A program made the position numbers and the translations under genes. This document shows, piece by piece, positions 24,039 through 33,216 of a stretch of DNA of 46,464 bases; positions within the stretch are counted from its first letter, which is position 1, and each line of letters begins with the position of its first letter. Below the pieces are notes generated by a model. It had not been told where the DNA came from and did no database searches. It was given only the letters and a program-made list of their open reading frames with translations. This DNA comes from an uncultured Erysipelotrichaceae bacterium (GTDB lineage Bacteria; Bacillota_I; Bacilli_A; Erysipelotrichales; Erysipelotrichaceae): NCBI GenBank assembly GCA_949289855.1, contig CASEPS010000009.1, forward strand, positions 1 through 46,464. Reading direction: 5' to 3'.

Positions 24039-24887
24039 ATGAACAACATTACAAGAAGATCATCACTCATCGCACTCAGTGCCATCCTGTTGGCAGGCTG
24101 TGGTTCAGGCAATGGTGGAGAAACAGCACAAAGCACAGCTGATGCCAATACATTGCGCGTTGGTATGGAATGCAACTATGCTCCATACAACTGGTCCACA
24201 ACAACAGAAACAGAAACTTCAAAGCAGATTTCTGAAGTAGACTATTGTGATGGCTATGATGTCATGATGGCAACAGAACTTGCTGAAAAGACCGACAAGG
24301 AAGTCGAAATTGTAAAGCTTGACTGGGATAACCTGATTCTTTCTTTGCAGAATGATCAGATCGATGCAGTCATCGCTGGTATGACAGCTACACCAGAACG
24401 TGCCGAAGAAGTCGATTTCACTACACCGTATTACATTTCTACAGAAGTTGTCCTGGTGAGAAAGGATAGTGACCTTGCCAATATCACATCTCTGGAAGAA
24501 CTTTCCGGAAGAAAGGTTGTTGGCCAGATGAACACATTGTACGATACAATCATCGACCAGATTCCGGATGTTGATCATCAGCCGGCTGCCGAAACATTCC
24601 CGGCTGCTGTACAGGCATTGCAGGCAGGTGCCGTTGATGCGGTTACTTCTGAACTGCCGGTTGCCAAGGGAGTAACTGAAGCAAACCCGGATCTTGTTTA
24701 CATTGAATTTGAAGATGGCAAGGGATTTGAAGGTGCAGAAGAAGATGCGGCAGTTTCCATCGCTGTAAAGAAGGGAAACACAGAACTGCTCGATGATCTG
24801 CAGGCAGCCCTCGATACAATCAGTGACGAAGACCGTGAAGCAATGATGGAACAGGCAGTCGCAAACCAGCCTGCAAATGAAGAATGA
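24039..24887 (+). CDS. Amino-acid ABC transporter substrate-binding lipoprotein (probably lysine)
   Basis: The 282-residue protein has a lipoprotein signal with lipobox LAGC near residue 22 and a family-3 solute-binding domain: LRVGMECNYAPYNW near 45, YDVMMATELAEK near 75 and a DAVIAGMTATPERAEEVDFTTPYY signature near 110-133. It would be anchored on the outer face of the membrane and deliver a basic amino acid to the permease. The lysine riboswitch upstream makes lysine the best substrate guess. The ATG at 24039 is preceded by GGAGGAGAAG. It overlaps the permease by 4 nt. Confidence 0.93.
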   Translation: MNNITRRSSLIALSAILLAGCGSGNGGETAQSTADANTLRVGMECNYAPYNWSTTTETETSKQISEVDYCDGYDVMMATELAEKTDKEVEIVKLDWDNLILSLQNDQIDAVIAGMTATPERAEEVDFTTPYYISTEVVLVRKDSDLANITSLEELSGRKVVGQMNTLYDTIIDQIPDVDHQPAAETFPAAVQALQAGAVDAVTSELPVAKGVTEANPDLVYIEFEDGKGFEGAEEDAAVSIAVKKGNTELLDDLQAALDTISDEDREAMMEQAVANQPANEE

Positions 24888-25675
24888 TAGAGAATCTGCT
24901 CGATATTATTGAGGCATACTGGCCTTCCCTGCTGTTAGGTATTCGGACTACATTAATCGTTGCCATCACCGGTACCGTATGTGGTATTATCATCGGTCTT
25001 ATTGTCGGTGGACTCAAAGCGGTAAAGCTTGACTACACCGCATCCTCACTTTCCCGTTTCATCAAGAAGTTCTATGATATTGTTGCGAATGTCTATATCA
25101 CCTTCTTCCGTGGAACGCCGATGATGGTACAGGCAATCTTCTTCTACTACCTGTTTCTCGATGTATTCAACTGGGACACATTGACAGCTGCTATGACTGT
25201 CATCTCCGTCAATACCGGTGCCTATATGGCGGAAATCATCCGTTCTGGCATACAGGCAGTGGATGCCGGTCAGACCGAAGCCGCAAGAAGCCTTGGTATG
25301 AGCAATGTGCAGACAATGATGTCTGTTGTATTGCCACAGGCTGTGCGCAATGCCTTCCCTGCCATCGGTAACGAACTGATTGTCAACATCAAGGACTCAT
25401 CTGTATTGATGATCATTTCCATCACCGACCTCATGTTCCAGGCAAAATCCATTGCCGGTACGACATACCACTTCACAGAAACCTATTTCCTTGTTGCTAT
25501 GATCTACCTCTTCCTCAATCTGATTGCGACAATCATTCTCAATCTGATTGAAAAGAGACTGAACAAGACAACGATTTCCATTCCACAGAGTGATACAACA
25601 CCTGAATCCATCGTCTATGCAAAGCCACGTGAACAGAAAGGAACCAACCGCGATTATGACAGCACCAATTATTGA
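24884..25675 (+). CDS. Amino-acid ABC transporter permease
   Basis: This is a HisM/GlnP-type permease of 263 residues with about five membrane helices. The EAA loop that contacts the ATPase reads [20 protein letters not shown] (about 128-147), and [10 protein letters not shown] near 76 is typical of the polar amino-acid family. The last 35 residues are hydrophilic and extend past the usual end. Its start (ATGATAG) overlaps the binding-protein stop by 4 nt, and its end overlaps the ATPase gene by 20 nt. Only one permease gene is present, so it probably works as a homodimer. Confidence 0.94.
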   Translation: MIENLLDIIEAYWPSLLLGIRTTLIVAITGTVCGIIIGLIVGGLKAVKLDYTASSLSRFIKKFYDIVANVYITFFRGTPMMVQAIFFYYLFLDVFNWDTLTAAMTVISVNTGAYMAEIIRSGIQAVDAGQTEAARSLGMSNVQTMMSVVLPQAVRNAFPAIGNELIVNIKDSSVLMIISITDLMFQAKSIAGTTYHFTETYFLVAMIYLFLNLIATIILNLIEKRLNKTTISIPQSDTTPESIVYAKPREQKGTNRDYDSTNY

Positions 25676-26393
25676 AATCAGAAATATTCATAAGCGTTTT
25701 GGGAACCTGGAAGTTCTCAAGGGCATTGATTTTGATGTCAATGAAGGCGAAGTTGTCTGCCTGATCGGCAAGTCCGGTTCTGGCAAATCCACATTGCTGC
25801 GCTGCATCAATCTCCTGGAAAAACCGGATGAAGGTTCCATTACCGTCTTTGGCGAAGACATCACAAAGACAAAAAACGTCAATGCCTATCGTGCAAAAGT
25901 CGGTATGTGCTTCCAGCAGTTCAACCTTTTCAACAACATGAATGTTCTGGAAAACTGTGTCAAGCCACAGATAAAAGTACTGAAGCGTTCCAGGAAAGAA
26001 GCTCTGGAAACGGCCATGAAGTACCTTGCCAAAGTCGGCATGGAAAGCTTTGCCAATGCGGATGTCAAAACAATCTCCGGTGGTCAGAAACAAAGAGTTG
26101 CGATTGCCCGTGCCCTGTGCATGAATCCAAAGCTCATGTTGTTCGATGAACCAACTTCAGCCCTTGACCCGGAAATGGTCGGTGAAGTGCTCAACATCAT
26201 GAAAGAACTTGCGGAAGATGGATTGACGATGATTGTCGTCACCCATGAAATGTCTTTTGCCAGAGATGTCAGTGACCGCGTCGTCTTCATGGACAAAGGT
26301 GTTATTGAAGAAGACGGCAGTCCCGAACAGGTATTCACCTCACCAAAGAGTGAACGGACAAAGGAATTTCTGAAAAGCTTCATTCGAAACTAA
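25656..26393 (+). CDS. Amino-acid ABC transporter ATP-binding protein
   Basis: The 245-residue ATPase has Walker [10 protein letters not shown] (about 38-46), a Q loop in CFQQFNLF, the signature [15 protein letters not shown] near 140, Walker [14 protein letters not shown] near 162 and the switch VVTHEM near 200. It powers lysine (inferred) import with the two genes upstream. The start chosen, [11 protein letters not shown], lies inside the permease gene with an AAAGGA box about 11 nt upstream. A strong terminator ends the operon. Confidence 0.95.
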   Translation: MTAPIIEIRNIHKRFGNLEVLKGIDFDVNEGEVVCLIGKSGSGKSTLLRCINLLEKPDEGSITVFGEDITKTKNVNAYRAKVGMCFQQFNLFNNMNVLENCVKPQIKVLKRSRKEALETAMKYLAKVGMESFANADVKTISGGQKQRVAIARALCMNPKLMLFDEPTSALDPEMVGEVLNIMKELAEDGLTMIVVTHEMSFARDVSDRVVFMDKGVIEEDGSPEQVFTSPKSERTKEFLKSFIRN

Positions 26394-26417
26394 AAGAGAT
26401 CTTCGGATCTCTTTTTT
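26392..26417 (+). terminator. Terminator of the lysine transporter operon
   Basis: AAAGAGATC, TTCG tetraloop, GATCTCTTTTTT. It overlaps the ATPase stop codon region and ends where the next gene's -10 element begins. Confidence 0.93.
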
Positions 26418-26425
26418 GATACAAT
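26417..26425 (+). promoter_or_regulatory. Extended -10 close to the radical SAM gene start
   Basis: TGA-TACAAT lies 6 nt before the ATG and directly after the upstream terminator. The expected start site falls at or next to the A of ATG. Confidence 0.5.
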
Positions 26426-26431
26426 AGGAAC

Positions 26432-27271
26432 ATGCTGAAAAGAATCTATATCGAAATCACAAACCAGTGCAACCTGCAATGCGCCTTCTGCCTGCCGCAC
26501 AAACGCAAACCATTATCGATGACACCTGACTTTTTTCGTTCTGTAGTCAGACAGGTAAAGCCATATTCCAGCTATATCTATCTCCATGTGAAAGGTGAGC
26601 CTCTGCTGCATCCTCAGTTTGATGAAATCATGACCATTGCGGATGAAGAAGGCATGCATGTACAGCTTGTCACAAACAGTACCTTTCTGCACAAATATGC
26701 AGACAGGCTTTTGGAGCACCCTTCTTTGCGCAAGATTTCCTTTTCTTTGCAAAGCATCGAATACCAGAAAGGTGACCCTCTCACCCTGTTAAAAGAAGTT
26801 CTTGCCTTTTGTGAAGCCGCTGCAGAGAAGGACTATCCGTATTGTGAAATCCGTTTCTGGCGCAGTGATCAGTTAGAAGAAGATAAAACAGCGCTATGTC
26901 TTGATTACATCAAAGAGCACTATGCCTTTGCACCATCGAGAAACCATAAGAATTTCAAAATACTGAACCATGTATTTGTCGATTTTGACAATGCCTTCAC
27001 CTGGCCTGACACCGCACATAAAGAAAATGATGACAAGGGTTACTGCCATGGGGCAATAGACCAGATTGCCATCATTTCTGATGGTACTGTAGTACCATGT
27101 TGTCTTGACCAGAATGGAGAGATTGCCTTTGGCAGTCTCCATGAAAATACGCTGTCTGAAATTCTTTCTTCTTGCCGTTATACAGCTATGTGTCATGGTC
27201 TCCATAACCGGCAATTGACAGAGTCATTTTGCCGCAAGTGCACATTCCGTCTGCGTTTCAATAAACAATAA
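26432..27271 (+). CDS. Radical SAM/SPASM-domain protein
   Basis: Residues C13, C17 and C20 (CNLQCAFC) bind the radical SAM 4Fe-4S cluster, and the KGEPLLHP stretch near 55 is the usual glycine-rich AdoMet strand. The C-terminal part (from about 200) has a cysteine layout like SPASM: GYCHG, then GTVVPCCLDQNGEIAFGSLHE near 230, and CHGL with FCRKCTF at the end. SPASM enzymes often modify peptides or carry out anaerobic maturation; no precursor peptide is seen nearby, so the substrate is open. The 279-residue protein may be leaderless. It converges with, and overlaps by 14 nt, the T7SS esaB-like gene. Confidence 0.88.
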   Translation: MLKRIYIEITNQCNLQCAFCLPHKRKPLSMTPDFFRSVVRQVKPYSSYIYLHVKGEPLLHPQFDEIMTIADEEGMHVQLVTNSTFLHKYADRLLEHPSLRKISFSLQSIEYQKGDPLTLLKEVLAFCEAAAEKDYPYCEIRFWRSDQLEEDKTALCLDYIKEHYAFAPSRNHKNFKILNHVFVDFDNAFTWPDTAHKENDDKGYCHGAIDQIAIISDGTVVPCCLDQNGEIAFGSLHENTLSEILSSCRYTAMCHGLHNRQLTESFCRKCTFRLRFNKQ

Positions 27272-27515
27272 ATGACATACCTGATACAACATGGGCAAGC
27301 ATGAAGGAAACAGAACTGTCACATGGCTGTAATGTATCATACGTAAACACCCTGCTGTCCTTATTGAGTACATATCTGCCTCTGTATCGTTCATCGAGTG
27401 TTTCCTTCAGCTTTTCAAACAAAATGGCAAAGGACAAAGATGCAGGAACATCTACGACAAGCCATTCCTGTACGATGACAAAATAGAGAAACAACCGCAA
27501 CTGTTCATCCTGCAT
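27258..27515 (-). CDS. YukD/EsaB-like small protein of the T7SS locus
   Basis: The 85-residue product has the ubiquitin-like order of YukD/EsaB: a VVDVPASLSFAILFEKL strand-helix near 20, a basic YRGRYVLN turn, and a TLxxxxSSVSFMLAHVVSGMSFIVY end near 62-85, like the closing GVxxGDxLxVy of the family. The match is to the pattern, not to a long motif, so it is moderate. YukD/EsaB regulates or supports T7SS machines. Position supports the call: it follows the EssC-like gene, with GGGTGA before the ATG. A GTG three codons upstream would overlap the essC stop by 4 nt and is the alternative start. Its 3' end overlaps the convergent radical SAM gene by 14 nt. Confidence 0.65.
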   Translation of the reverse strand: MQDEQLRLFLYFVIVQEWLVVDVPASLSFAILFEKLKETLDERYRGRYVLNKDSRVFTYDTLQPCDSSVSFMLAHVVSGMSFIVY

Positions 27516-27520
27516 AGCTT

Positions 27521-30500
27521 TCACCCGCTTCTGTTACATAGTTTCAAACGCACCGTCTTATGCCTGCATACATACAACCCTTCGCCTTCTTTGATATCTT
27601 CATTGATATGCAATGCAAAAGGCAGAGAAAAGGCAGAACAACTGCCGGCATAGAGCACTGCCTCATTTTCAAGGTCCAGCATTTCCCATTTTGTGACCAC
27701 CTCTGTCTGATAGATCGCTTCAAGCATGTTTTTTGTTTCTTCACTTTCTGTAAGAACAACCGGCATCTTATCTACATAGATCTTTCTGCCATTTGTTTTA
27801 TCTATACCAAGCAGTATGCCTGCATCGTTACACGCAAAAGGAATTTCGTCTGGTATGGTCCATAAGGCAAAGTTCTTTTGGCCTTGTTTTCGCTTTATCA
27901 AAGCATCTTCCATTTCTTCACTAACACAAGGCAGCACAAGCTCTGCTGCATAGTCTTCCCATTTCATCATTAAACCTCTTTCAGATAAAGCAGAATGCAA
28001 AGATGTTTCAAGGATTGCCTGTGCTTCCTGTATACCTGTCCCCTTCAGTACAGCCCTTTGGTGCACAGAAGCCATATCGCGATAGCGCAGGTCGTTGGAT
28101 ACCCTGAGAAACAGGATGAGATTGAGCTGTTCATGACTGTCTTTCAGCCAGTGATGCAATAACATTTCATTTCCTTCACCGCCTGTCACAAATGTCTCCA
28201 CATCAAAGAGAACGATGGTAACAGGATTTTCTTTCATGCGAATCCTTTCATCCAATGCAAGCAGCCGCTCCTTTTCAAAAAAATGGATGATCCCTGCGGT
28301 ATTCCTGCAGGAATCATATTTTGTCTCTTCTGCATCAAGCAGATAGATTTCCCTGTTGACATCTGCCTGATCAAACAATGTATACAATACTGCCCGCATA
28401 CATTGTTCCTTTGCCTTTCTGTCTGTTCCCCATATACCAAGAACCGGTTCTCTTTTGAGAAAGACCTGTTTTCCATTGCGGTAATCATCGAGCACAGCAA
28501 AGGCATGATGGTCATGTAACATACATGGATCAACTGTTTCTGGCAGCTTTTGATACACAGGTTCGGCCTGTACATCTCCTGTCTCCATGATCTTTTCAAG
28601 AAGTTCTTCCCGCATCGTCAGTATTGTTTCCTTCATTGCGGCAGAATAGAGTTTCTGATGGTTTGTGTCATAGCAGGTAATTGTACCTTCCTTCCCTTTT
28701 GTGCCTAGGTATACCGCCCTTCCATAGCGGATGGTATTCCTTGAAGAAAGATAAAACTCACCTGGTCTTTTGATGGCAGCAGGACGTCTGTCATTGATCA
28801 CCTCAATGGCATCCTGCACATCCTTGACTCTGAGACAAACCGTAAAGCTCATATTTGCCCGTATCTGTTCACTGATGATACCTGCTGGTTTCTGGGTTGC
28901 TAATAACAGATGTATGCCAAGACTTCTGCCGATGCGGGCAATGGAAATCAGTTCATCCATGAACTGTGGCTGTTCTTTCTTCAACTGGGCAAATTCATCC
29001 ACCACAATCAGAAGATGGGATAGCACTGGCAGTTCCATTCCCTCTTTCCATTCTCTGCGGTAGTCATCAATATGAGAAATACTTTTGTCCGTCATTTCAT
29101 GCATGCGCACAAACAGTTCCTGCCGCTTCTCACATGTTTTTTTCAAGGCATAGAGCACACGTTCCATTTCATAACCATCCAGGTTTGTCAGTGTTCCGGC
29201 AATATGCGGCAATAGTTTCCCTGCAAAGGTAAATGCCTGTAACATGCCTCCACCCTTAAAGTCAAAGATGAGAAAGGAAACATCTTTTGGACTGTTATGC
29301 ACCGCTATATCAAGCAGCACAGAAATCAGAAATTCACTTTTCCCGGAACCTGTCATACCTGCAACAAGACCATGTGGTCCATCTTTCTTTTCATCAAGAT
29401 CAAGCACAATCTTCCAGTTTTCCGTATCTGTTCCACATATTGCCTGCAGCATAACCTGACTATGACTCTTCTCCCAATAGTCTTTGATCGGCATCTTGCT
29501 GCATTCTTCAGCATCATGAAGGGTAAGATAGGAAGGCATATTCCCACTTTCTGCTTTGACATTGGCAAGACATATACGCAAAGCAATGCCGGAAAGGTCC
29601 ATACTGATGGCATCTTTCAAAAAGTGACAATACATCTGTTCTTTCCGGTTTTCAAACAAGCCTGTATCAAGATCACATACCACCGTAAACCGGGGATCAC
29701 TGCGCAATGTATGACTGCATACAATAACCGGTGCATAGTCTGTACATAAGCCTTCCTGCAATGTATCAAACGCAACAATGATATGTGCTTTATGCATATG
29801 TATGCATTCTTTGTTGTATTCACCAACAGACATCATCATCGTTCTTCCCTCAGCTGCAGCATGTGGCAGCATCATGCAGTAAACCGGCATGTTTTCACCT
29901 TTGAGAAAAATGATGGTTAAATCCTCAGGGCAGTGTGTAAGAACCAGTTTTGAAAGTATTTCTTCATACAGCAGAGCATCATGGCTTTTGAAAAGATAAC
30001 ACATCCCCTTTTGCAAATGCAGCACAAATGGTCCTTCGCCATTTCCCATCACCCTGCTTTCAAATGCCTTATACCTTTCATCTTTCTCATTTCTTCCGTG
30101 CTGAAACGAAATGGTAAAAGGAAGTGGGGCTATCCCAAGCCGCAAAGAAAGAAATTGTCCATCATACGGATTAAAGCAGGATACTGTCCCTTTCTTCAAC
30201 TGGTCTATCAGCATCTCAGGCATGACATACATTTCTTCAAGTTCGGTAATTACTGCTTCTTTCTGGATGATCAGAGCATCTTCTGTTTCCTCCATTTCTC
30301 TTTCAAATTGTTTCCTGTTTTCTGTTGCATTTTGATGAAATTTCCGTTTACGCATGATCCGCTGTAATGGCATAAGGACAATAGCACTCACAAGCATGAC
30401 CACTGGCATCAATAACTGGGGCAGATATTCCATCAGTGTCATGTCCTCTTTACCCATATGCATGAGTAAAACCGAAGCCATTGCGCCCATTGCCATAAGG

Positions 30501-31195
30501 ATAGATGGAAGTGAAGAAAGCAGAATACTGTCCTCATGGCTGATGGCCATCACAGTTTCTTCTGGCATAACAACCTGCAATGACAGGGCTGGTAATGGTT
30601 TATGCAATGATGAAATAAACTGTACCGGTTTTCTGTTCTCTATCGGCATAGTTTGATAGTCTGCCTCTTCATTGACACAAAAGATACCTTTTGGACCATT
30701 GAAGACAACCATATTCCTGCATAAGGCAAAACGAAGCTGCAGCACAGAATAGATCGCAGCAGCATCAATTTCTGCTTCATGAATCTGTTTTCCATTCGCA
30801 TACAGCTCATCACAGACACAAAGCAGGGAATGGTCTTTGAAGGAAATTGTGATGGCATGGGGAGGAATGCCATGATCCTGGATATAAATATCATCTTCCA
30901 CATGACCACCAATGGTTAATTCTTCTTCACATGCACAATACCGGTATGTATCAAACCCGCTTTCATTTTCAAAGAAGTCCACCCTTGCCTCTTCTTCATC
31001 CCTGCTCAATCGGTATGCCGTGCGGCAGGCATGGGTTTCTTTCGATAGCAGCGTGACACTTTGGGGAAGCCGCAGTTCGTGGTAATTTCCAATCCGCAAT
31101 ATGCGCAATTCGCAGCCAAAAACGGTTATCGTGAACCTGTTTTGCTCACTGACAACCGTTTTACTGCAGTCATTTTCATAGACTGTCACAATCAT
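27521..31195 (-). CDS. EssC-type FtsK/SpoIIIE ATPase of a T7SS
   Basis: The 1224-residue protein has an N-terminal FHA-like region (LTIGGHVEDDIYI near 92-105), two membrane segments (about 222-285) and an FtsK/SpoIIIE ATPase domain with Walker A GMTGSGKSEF near 612-620 and Walker B LLIVVDEFAQL near 728. EssC drives WXG100 export. Canonical EssC has about 1480 residues and three ATPase modules. Here a second module (about 890-1090) has GIWGTDRKAKEQ in place of Walker A, and a short third (about 1120-1224) has TESEETKN; neither can bind ATP normally. The ATG at 31195 overlaps the lipoprotein stop by 4 nt. An open frame upstream to 31285 lies inside that gene and is ignored. Confidence 0.92.
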   Translation of the reverse strand: MIVTVYENDCSKTVVSEQNRFTITVFGCELRILRIGNYHELRLPQSVTLLSKETHACRTAYRLSRDEEEARVDFFENESGFDTYRYCACEEELTIGGHVEDDIYIQDHGIPPHAITISFKDHSLLCVCDELYANGKQIHEAEIDAAAIYSVLQLRFALCRNMVVFNGPKGIFCVNEEADYQTMPIENRKPVQFISSLHKPLPALSLQVVMPEETVMAISHEDSILLSSLPSILMAMGAMASVLLMHMGKEDMTLMEYLPQLLMPVVMLVSAIVLMPLQRIMRKRKFHQNATENRKQFEREMEETEDALIIQKEAVITELEEMYVMPEMLIDQLKKGTVSCFNPYDGQFLSLRLGIAPLPFTISFQHGRNEKDERYKAFESRVMGNGEGPFVLHLQKGMCYLFKSHDALLYEEILSKLVLTHCPEDLTIIFLKGENMPVYCMMLPHAAAEGRTMMMSVGEYNKECIHMHKAHIIVAFDTLQEGLCTDYAPVIVCSHTLRSDPRFTVVCDLDTGLFENRKEQMYCHFLKDAISMDLSGIALRICLANVKAESGNMPSYLTLHDAEECSKMPIKDYWEKSHSQVMLQAICGTDTENWKIVLDLDEKKDGPHGLVAGMTGSGKSEFLISVLLDIAVHNSPKDVSFLIFDFKGGGMLQAFTFAGKLLPHIAGTLTNLDGYEMERVLYALKKTCEKRQELFVRMHEMTDKSISHIDDYRREWKEGMELPVLSHLLIVVDEFAQLKKEQPQFMDELISIARIGRSLGIHLLLATQKPAGIISEQIRANMSFTVCLRVKDVQDAIEVINDRRPAAIKRPGEFYLSSRNTIRYGRAVYLGTKGKEGTITCYDTNHQKLYSAAMKETILTMREELLEKIMETGDVQAEPVYQKLPETVDPCMLHDHHAFAVLDDYRNGKQVFLKREPVLGIWGTDRKAKEQCMRAVLYTLFDQADVNREIYLLDAEETKYDSCRNTAGIIHFFEKERLLALDERIRMKENPVTIVLFDVETFVTGGEGNEMLLHHWLKDSHEQLNLILFLRVSNDLRYRDMASVHQRAVLKGTGIQEAQAILETSLHSALSERGLMMKWEDYAAELVLPCVSEEMEDALIKRKQGQKNFALWTIPDEIPFACNDAGILLGIDKTNGRKIYVDKMPVVLTESEETKNMLEAIYQTEVVTKWEMLDLENEAVLYAGSCSAFSLPFALHINEDIKEGEGLYVCRHKTVRLKLCNRSG

Positions 31196-33216
31196 GCGGG
31201 ATTCTCCACCGGTACAAGAATGCTGCACTTGGCATAGTACTTTCCATCTTTTGTGCTGATGGTAATAACTGCACTGCCGCTGCAAATTGCTGTTACATTG
31301 CCATTCGCATCAACTCTGGCAATGGATGAATCACTGCTGCTGAAGACGATGTCCTCTTTTGCATAACCATCCGGCATACCGGTAATTGCAATCTGTTTTG
31401 GACTGCCAATATGCACTGCTTTGGCATAGGCATCGATGATCAGCTTGTCACTGGTGATGACTTCTTCTTCCGCTTTTGTCTCTTTGATCCTCTCCTTGCG
31501 CGTACAGGATGGGACTATGCTGAAGTTTTCCATATGCACTCTGCCGCCTGGGAAAATACTGCTGTTATTTTCATCGAGGATATTGAATGTCCTTGATAAT
31601 CCAAATTTGGAAAGCACACTTTCCTTTGAATTCAGTTCAATCTTCAATACCCACCAGGCATTGATATCTGTGCAGACAAGTACATCTGGATTCCCCGCTG
31701 CCAGTTCATCTGCTGCATCCGGACTGAAGGATTCCGTATAGGTTTCATGGTTTCCTTCTTCATCATACAGATGCAATACCGGTACAGCAGCGCACTTTGC
31801 ACCAGCTTCCAGTGAAATATCCATCATGGATTTCTTAAACAGGTCAAAGGCAAACCGCACGGCACCTGTTGCAGCTAGTTCAGAGCGCAGGTTGGCTGTT
31901 TCATCATGGTCATATTCATGGATGAGACGTGGGCTTCCATTACGCACTTCCATGCCAGCAAGATGATTCTGTGAAAGGGTAAACTGGGCTCTTCCACCAG
32001 CATAAATCTTCAAAAGAAGCTGTGCCTTGACAGTGATGTTGGGAATGTTGGCAACCGGTATGCGCACCGTACAGATCGGTACTTCAATGGCTTCTGTAGA
32101 AGCTTCTTTGAACATCGTCCGCATACTTTCAAGGAAGTCATGCGGGTCAAGCTTGGAAAGATCACCATACATCTTCTTGTAACTTTCAATACGCACACCA
32201 AAATCTTCCTGGGTATGGCATTTCACTGTAAAGTAAGCACCTTTGACATTGTCTCTTGTAGAACTCCAGCTGTAGTCAACATGGATGCCATTGAGCTTTA
32301 AAGATGCATACAGCTCTTCACCATGCGGCAGTTCTTTGGATATTTCTGCGGAAATGCCAGATGAATCCATTTCGAAGTCCACATCATATCCACTTGTTTC
32401 AAGGTGGTGTATTGGTTTTCGAAAGGACGAATGCACTGTGCTATGCGTTGGAAGCGGACTCGCATTCCCATCGATGATTTCAGCCTGAGAGAAGTCAAGG
32501 TCTGCTTCACCTGATATATCGATGGAAGATGTATAGGATAAAGGATCTGCTTCTGCAATATGCAGAACGTTGCCTTCCACTTCTTCTACGGTAAATACGC
32601 GCATCATATGATCTTCATCCGCAAAGCGTACAAGTTCTCCTGCTTCATAAGAGGAAGAATCCGTTACTTCCACTTTCATTTCTTCTTCATCAAAAGAAAC
32701 TGGTTCAATGCCCGTAATGTTTACCGCTGTATCTTCTTCGACTTCAAACTTTTCTTCAAATGATGGATTATTCAGCCTTTCGATCGCTGCATCAAGTATG
32801 GCAATACCTTCACTTTCCGCAACATATCCATCCGGATCAAAACTGTCGTTTTCGATGTCCATCAGCCCGGCATCCACAACCGCCTGGATATCCTCACCAT
32901 AGGGATGGTTTTCGATATCGCTGATGGTAACAGCTTTATCTTCAAGTATTAATAGGTTGGCAATCGTATGGGCAGTAAAGCCCCTGTCAAGCCAGGCATC
33001 AGTTTGTTCCATCTCCTTTTCTGCAAGAATGCCAAATCCTTCCGCCAGTTCAATGGCTTCCTGCACAGGTACAGTTTCGCCTTGGTATAAGCCGGCTTCC
33101 TGTACCATAAGAGAAATCCAATCCCCGCGCGTGAGGAGATCTTTGTCTTCCGCACGGCACGAGGAAAGGATTACAGTTGAGGAGATGACAAGACTAAGAA
33201 GACATTGACGCCGCAT
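31192..33216 (-). CDS. T7SS-linked lipoprotein with SLH-like and Big2-like domains
   Basis: The 674-residue product has a lipoprotein signal, lipobox LSSC at about 17-20. Residues about 25-155 resemble S-layer homology repeats: LTRGDWISLMVQEAGL, then SDIENHPYGEDIQAVVDAGL and SFDPDGYVAESEGIAIL. The middle (about 190-580) is an extracytoplasmic beta-rich region I do not recognise. The end (about 595-674) fits a bacterial Ig-like Big2 domain (SSSDSSIARVDANGNVTAICSGSAVITI). The protein would sit on the outer membrane face and reach into the wall. It starts inside the WXG100 gene upstream (23-nt overlap) and ends in a 4-nt overlap with essC. Tight coupling suggests a structural T7SS role, perhaps in place of missing EssA/EssB/EsaA. 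Confidence 0.75.
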   Translation of the reverse strand: MRRQCLLSLVISSTVILSSCRAEDKDLLTRGDWISLMVQEAGLYQGETVPVQEAIELAEGFGILAEKEMEQTDAWLDRGFTAHTIANLLILEDKAVTISDIENHPYGEDIQAVVDAGLMDIENDSFDPDGYVAESEGIAILDAAIERLNNPSFEEKFEVEEDTAVNITGIEPVSFDEEEMKVEVTDSSSYEAGELVRFADEDHMMRVFTVEEVEGNVLHIAEADPLSYTSSIDISGEADLDFSQAEIIDGNASPLPTHSTVHSSFRKPIHHLETSGYDVDFEMDSSGISAEISKELPHGEELYASLKLNGIHVDYSWSSTRDNVKGAYFTVKCHTQEDFGVRIESYKKMYGDLSKLDPHDFLESMRTMFKEASTEAIEVPICTVRIPVANIPNITVKAQLLLKIYAGGRAQFTLSQNHLAGMEVRNGSPRLIHEYDHDETANLRSELAATGAVRFAFDLFKKSMMDISLEAGAKCAAVPVLHLYDEEGNHETYTESFSPDAADELAAGNPDVLVCTDINAWWVLKIELNSKESVLSKFGLSRTFNILDENNSSIFPGGRVHMENFSIVPSCTRKERIKETKAEEEVITSDKLIIDAYAKAVHIGSPKQIAITGMPDGYAKEDIVFSSSDSSIARVDANGNVTAICSGSAVITISTKDGKYYAKCSILVPVENPA

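Noticed and set aside
31196..31285. A 30-residue N-terminal extension of the EssC-like protein
   Set aside because: It lies inside the Big2-like coding region of the lipoprotein gene, and the ATGA overlap at 31192-31195 is the typical start.
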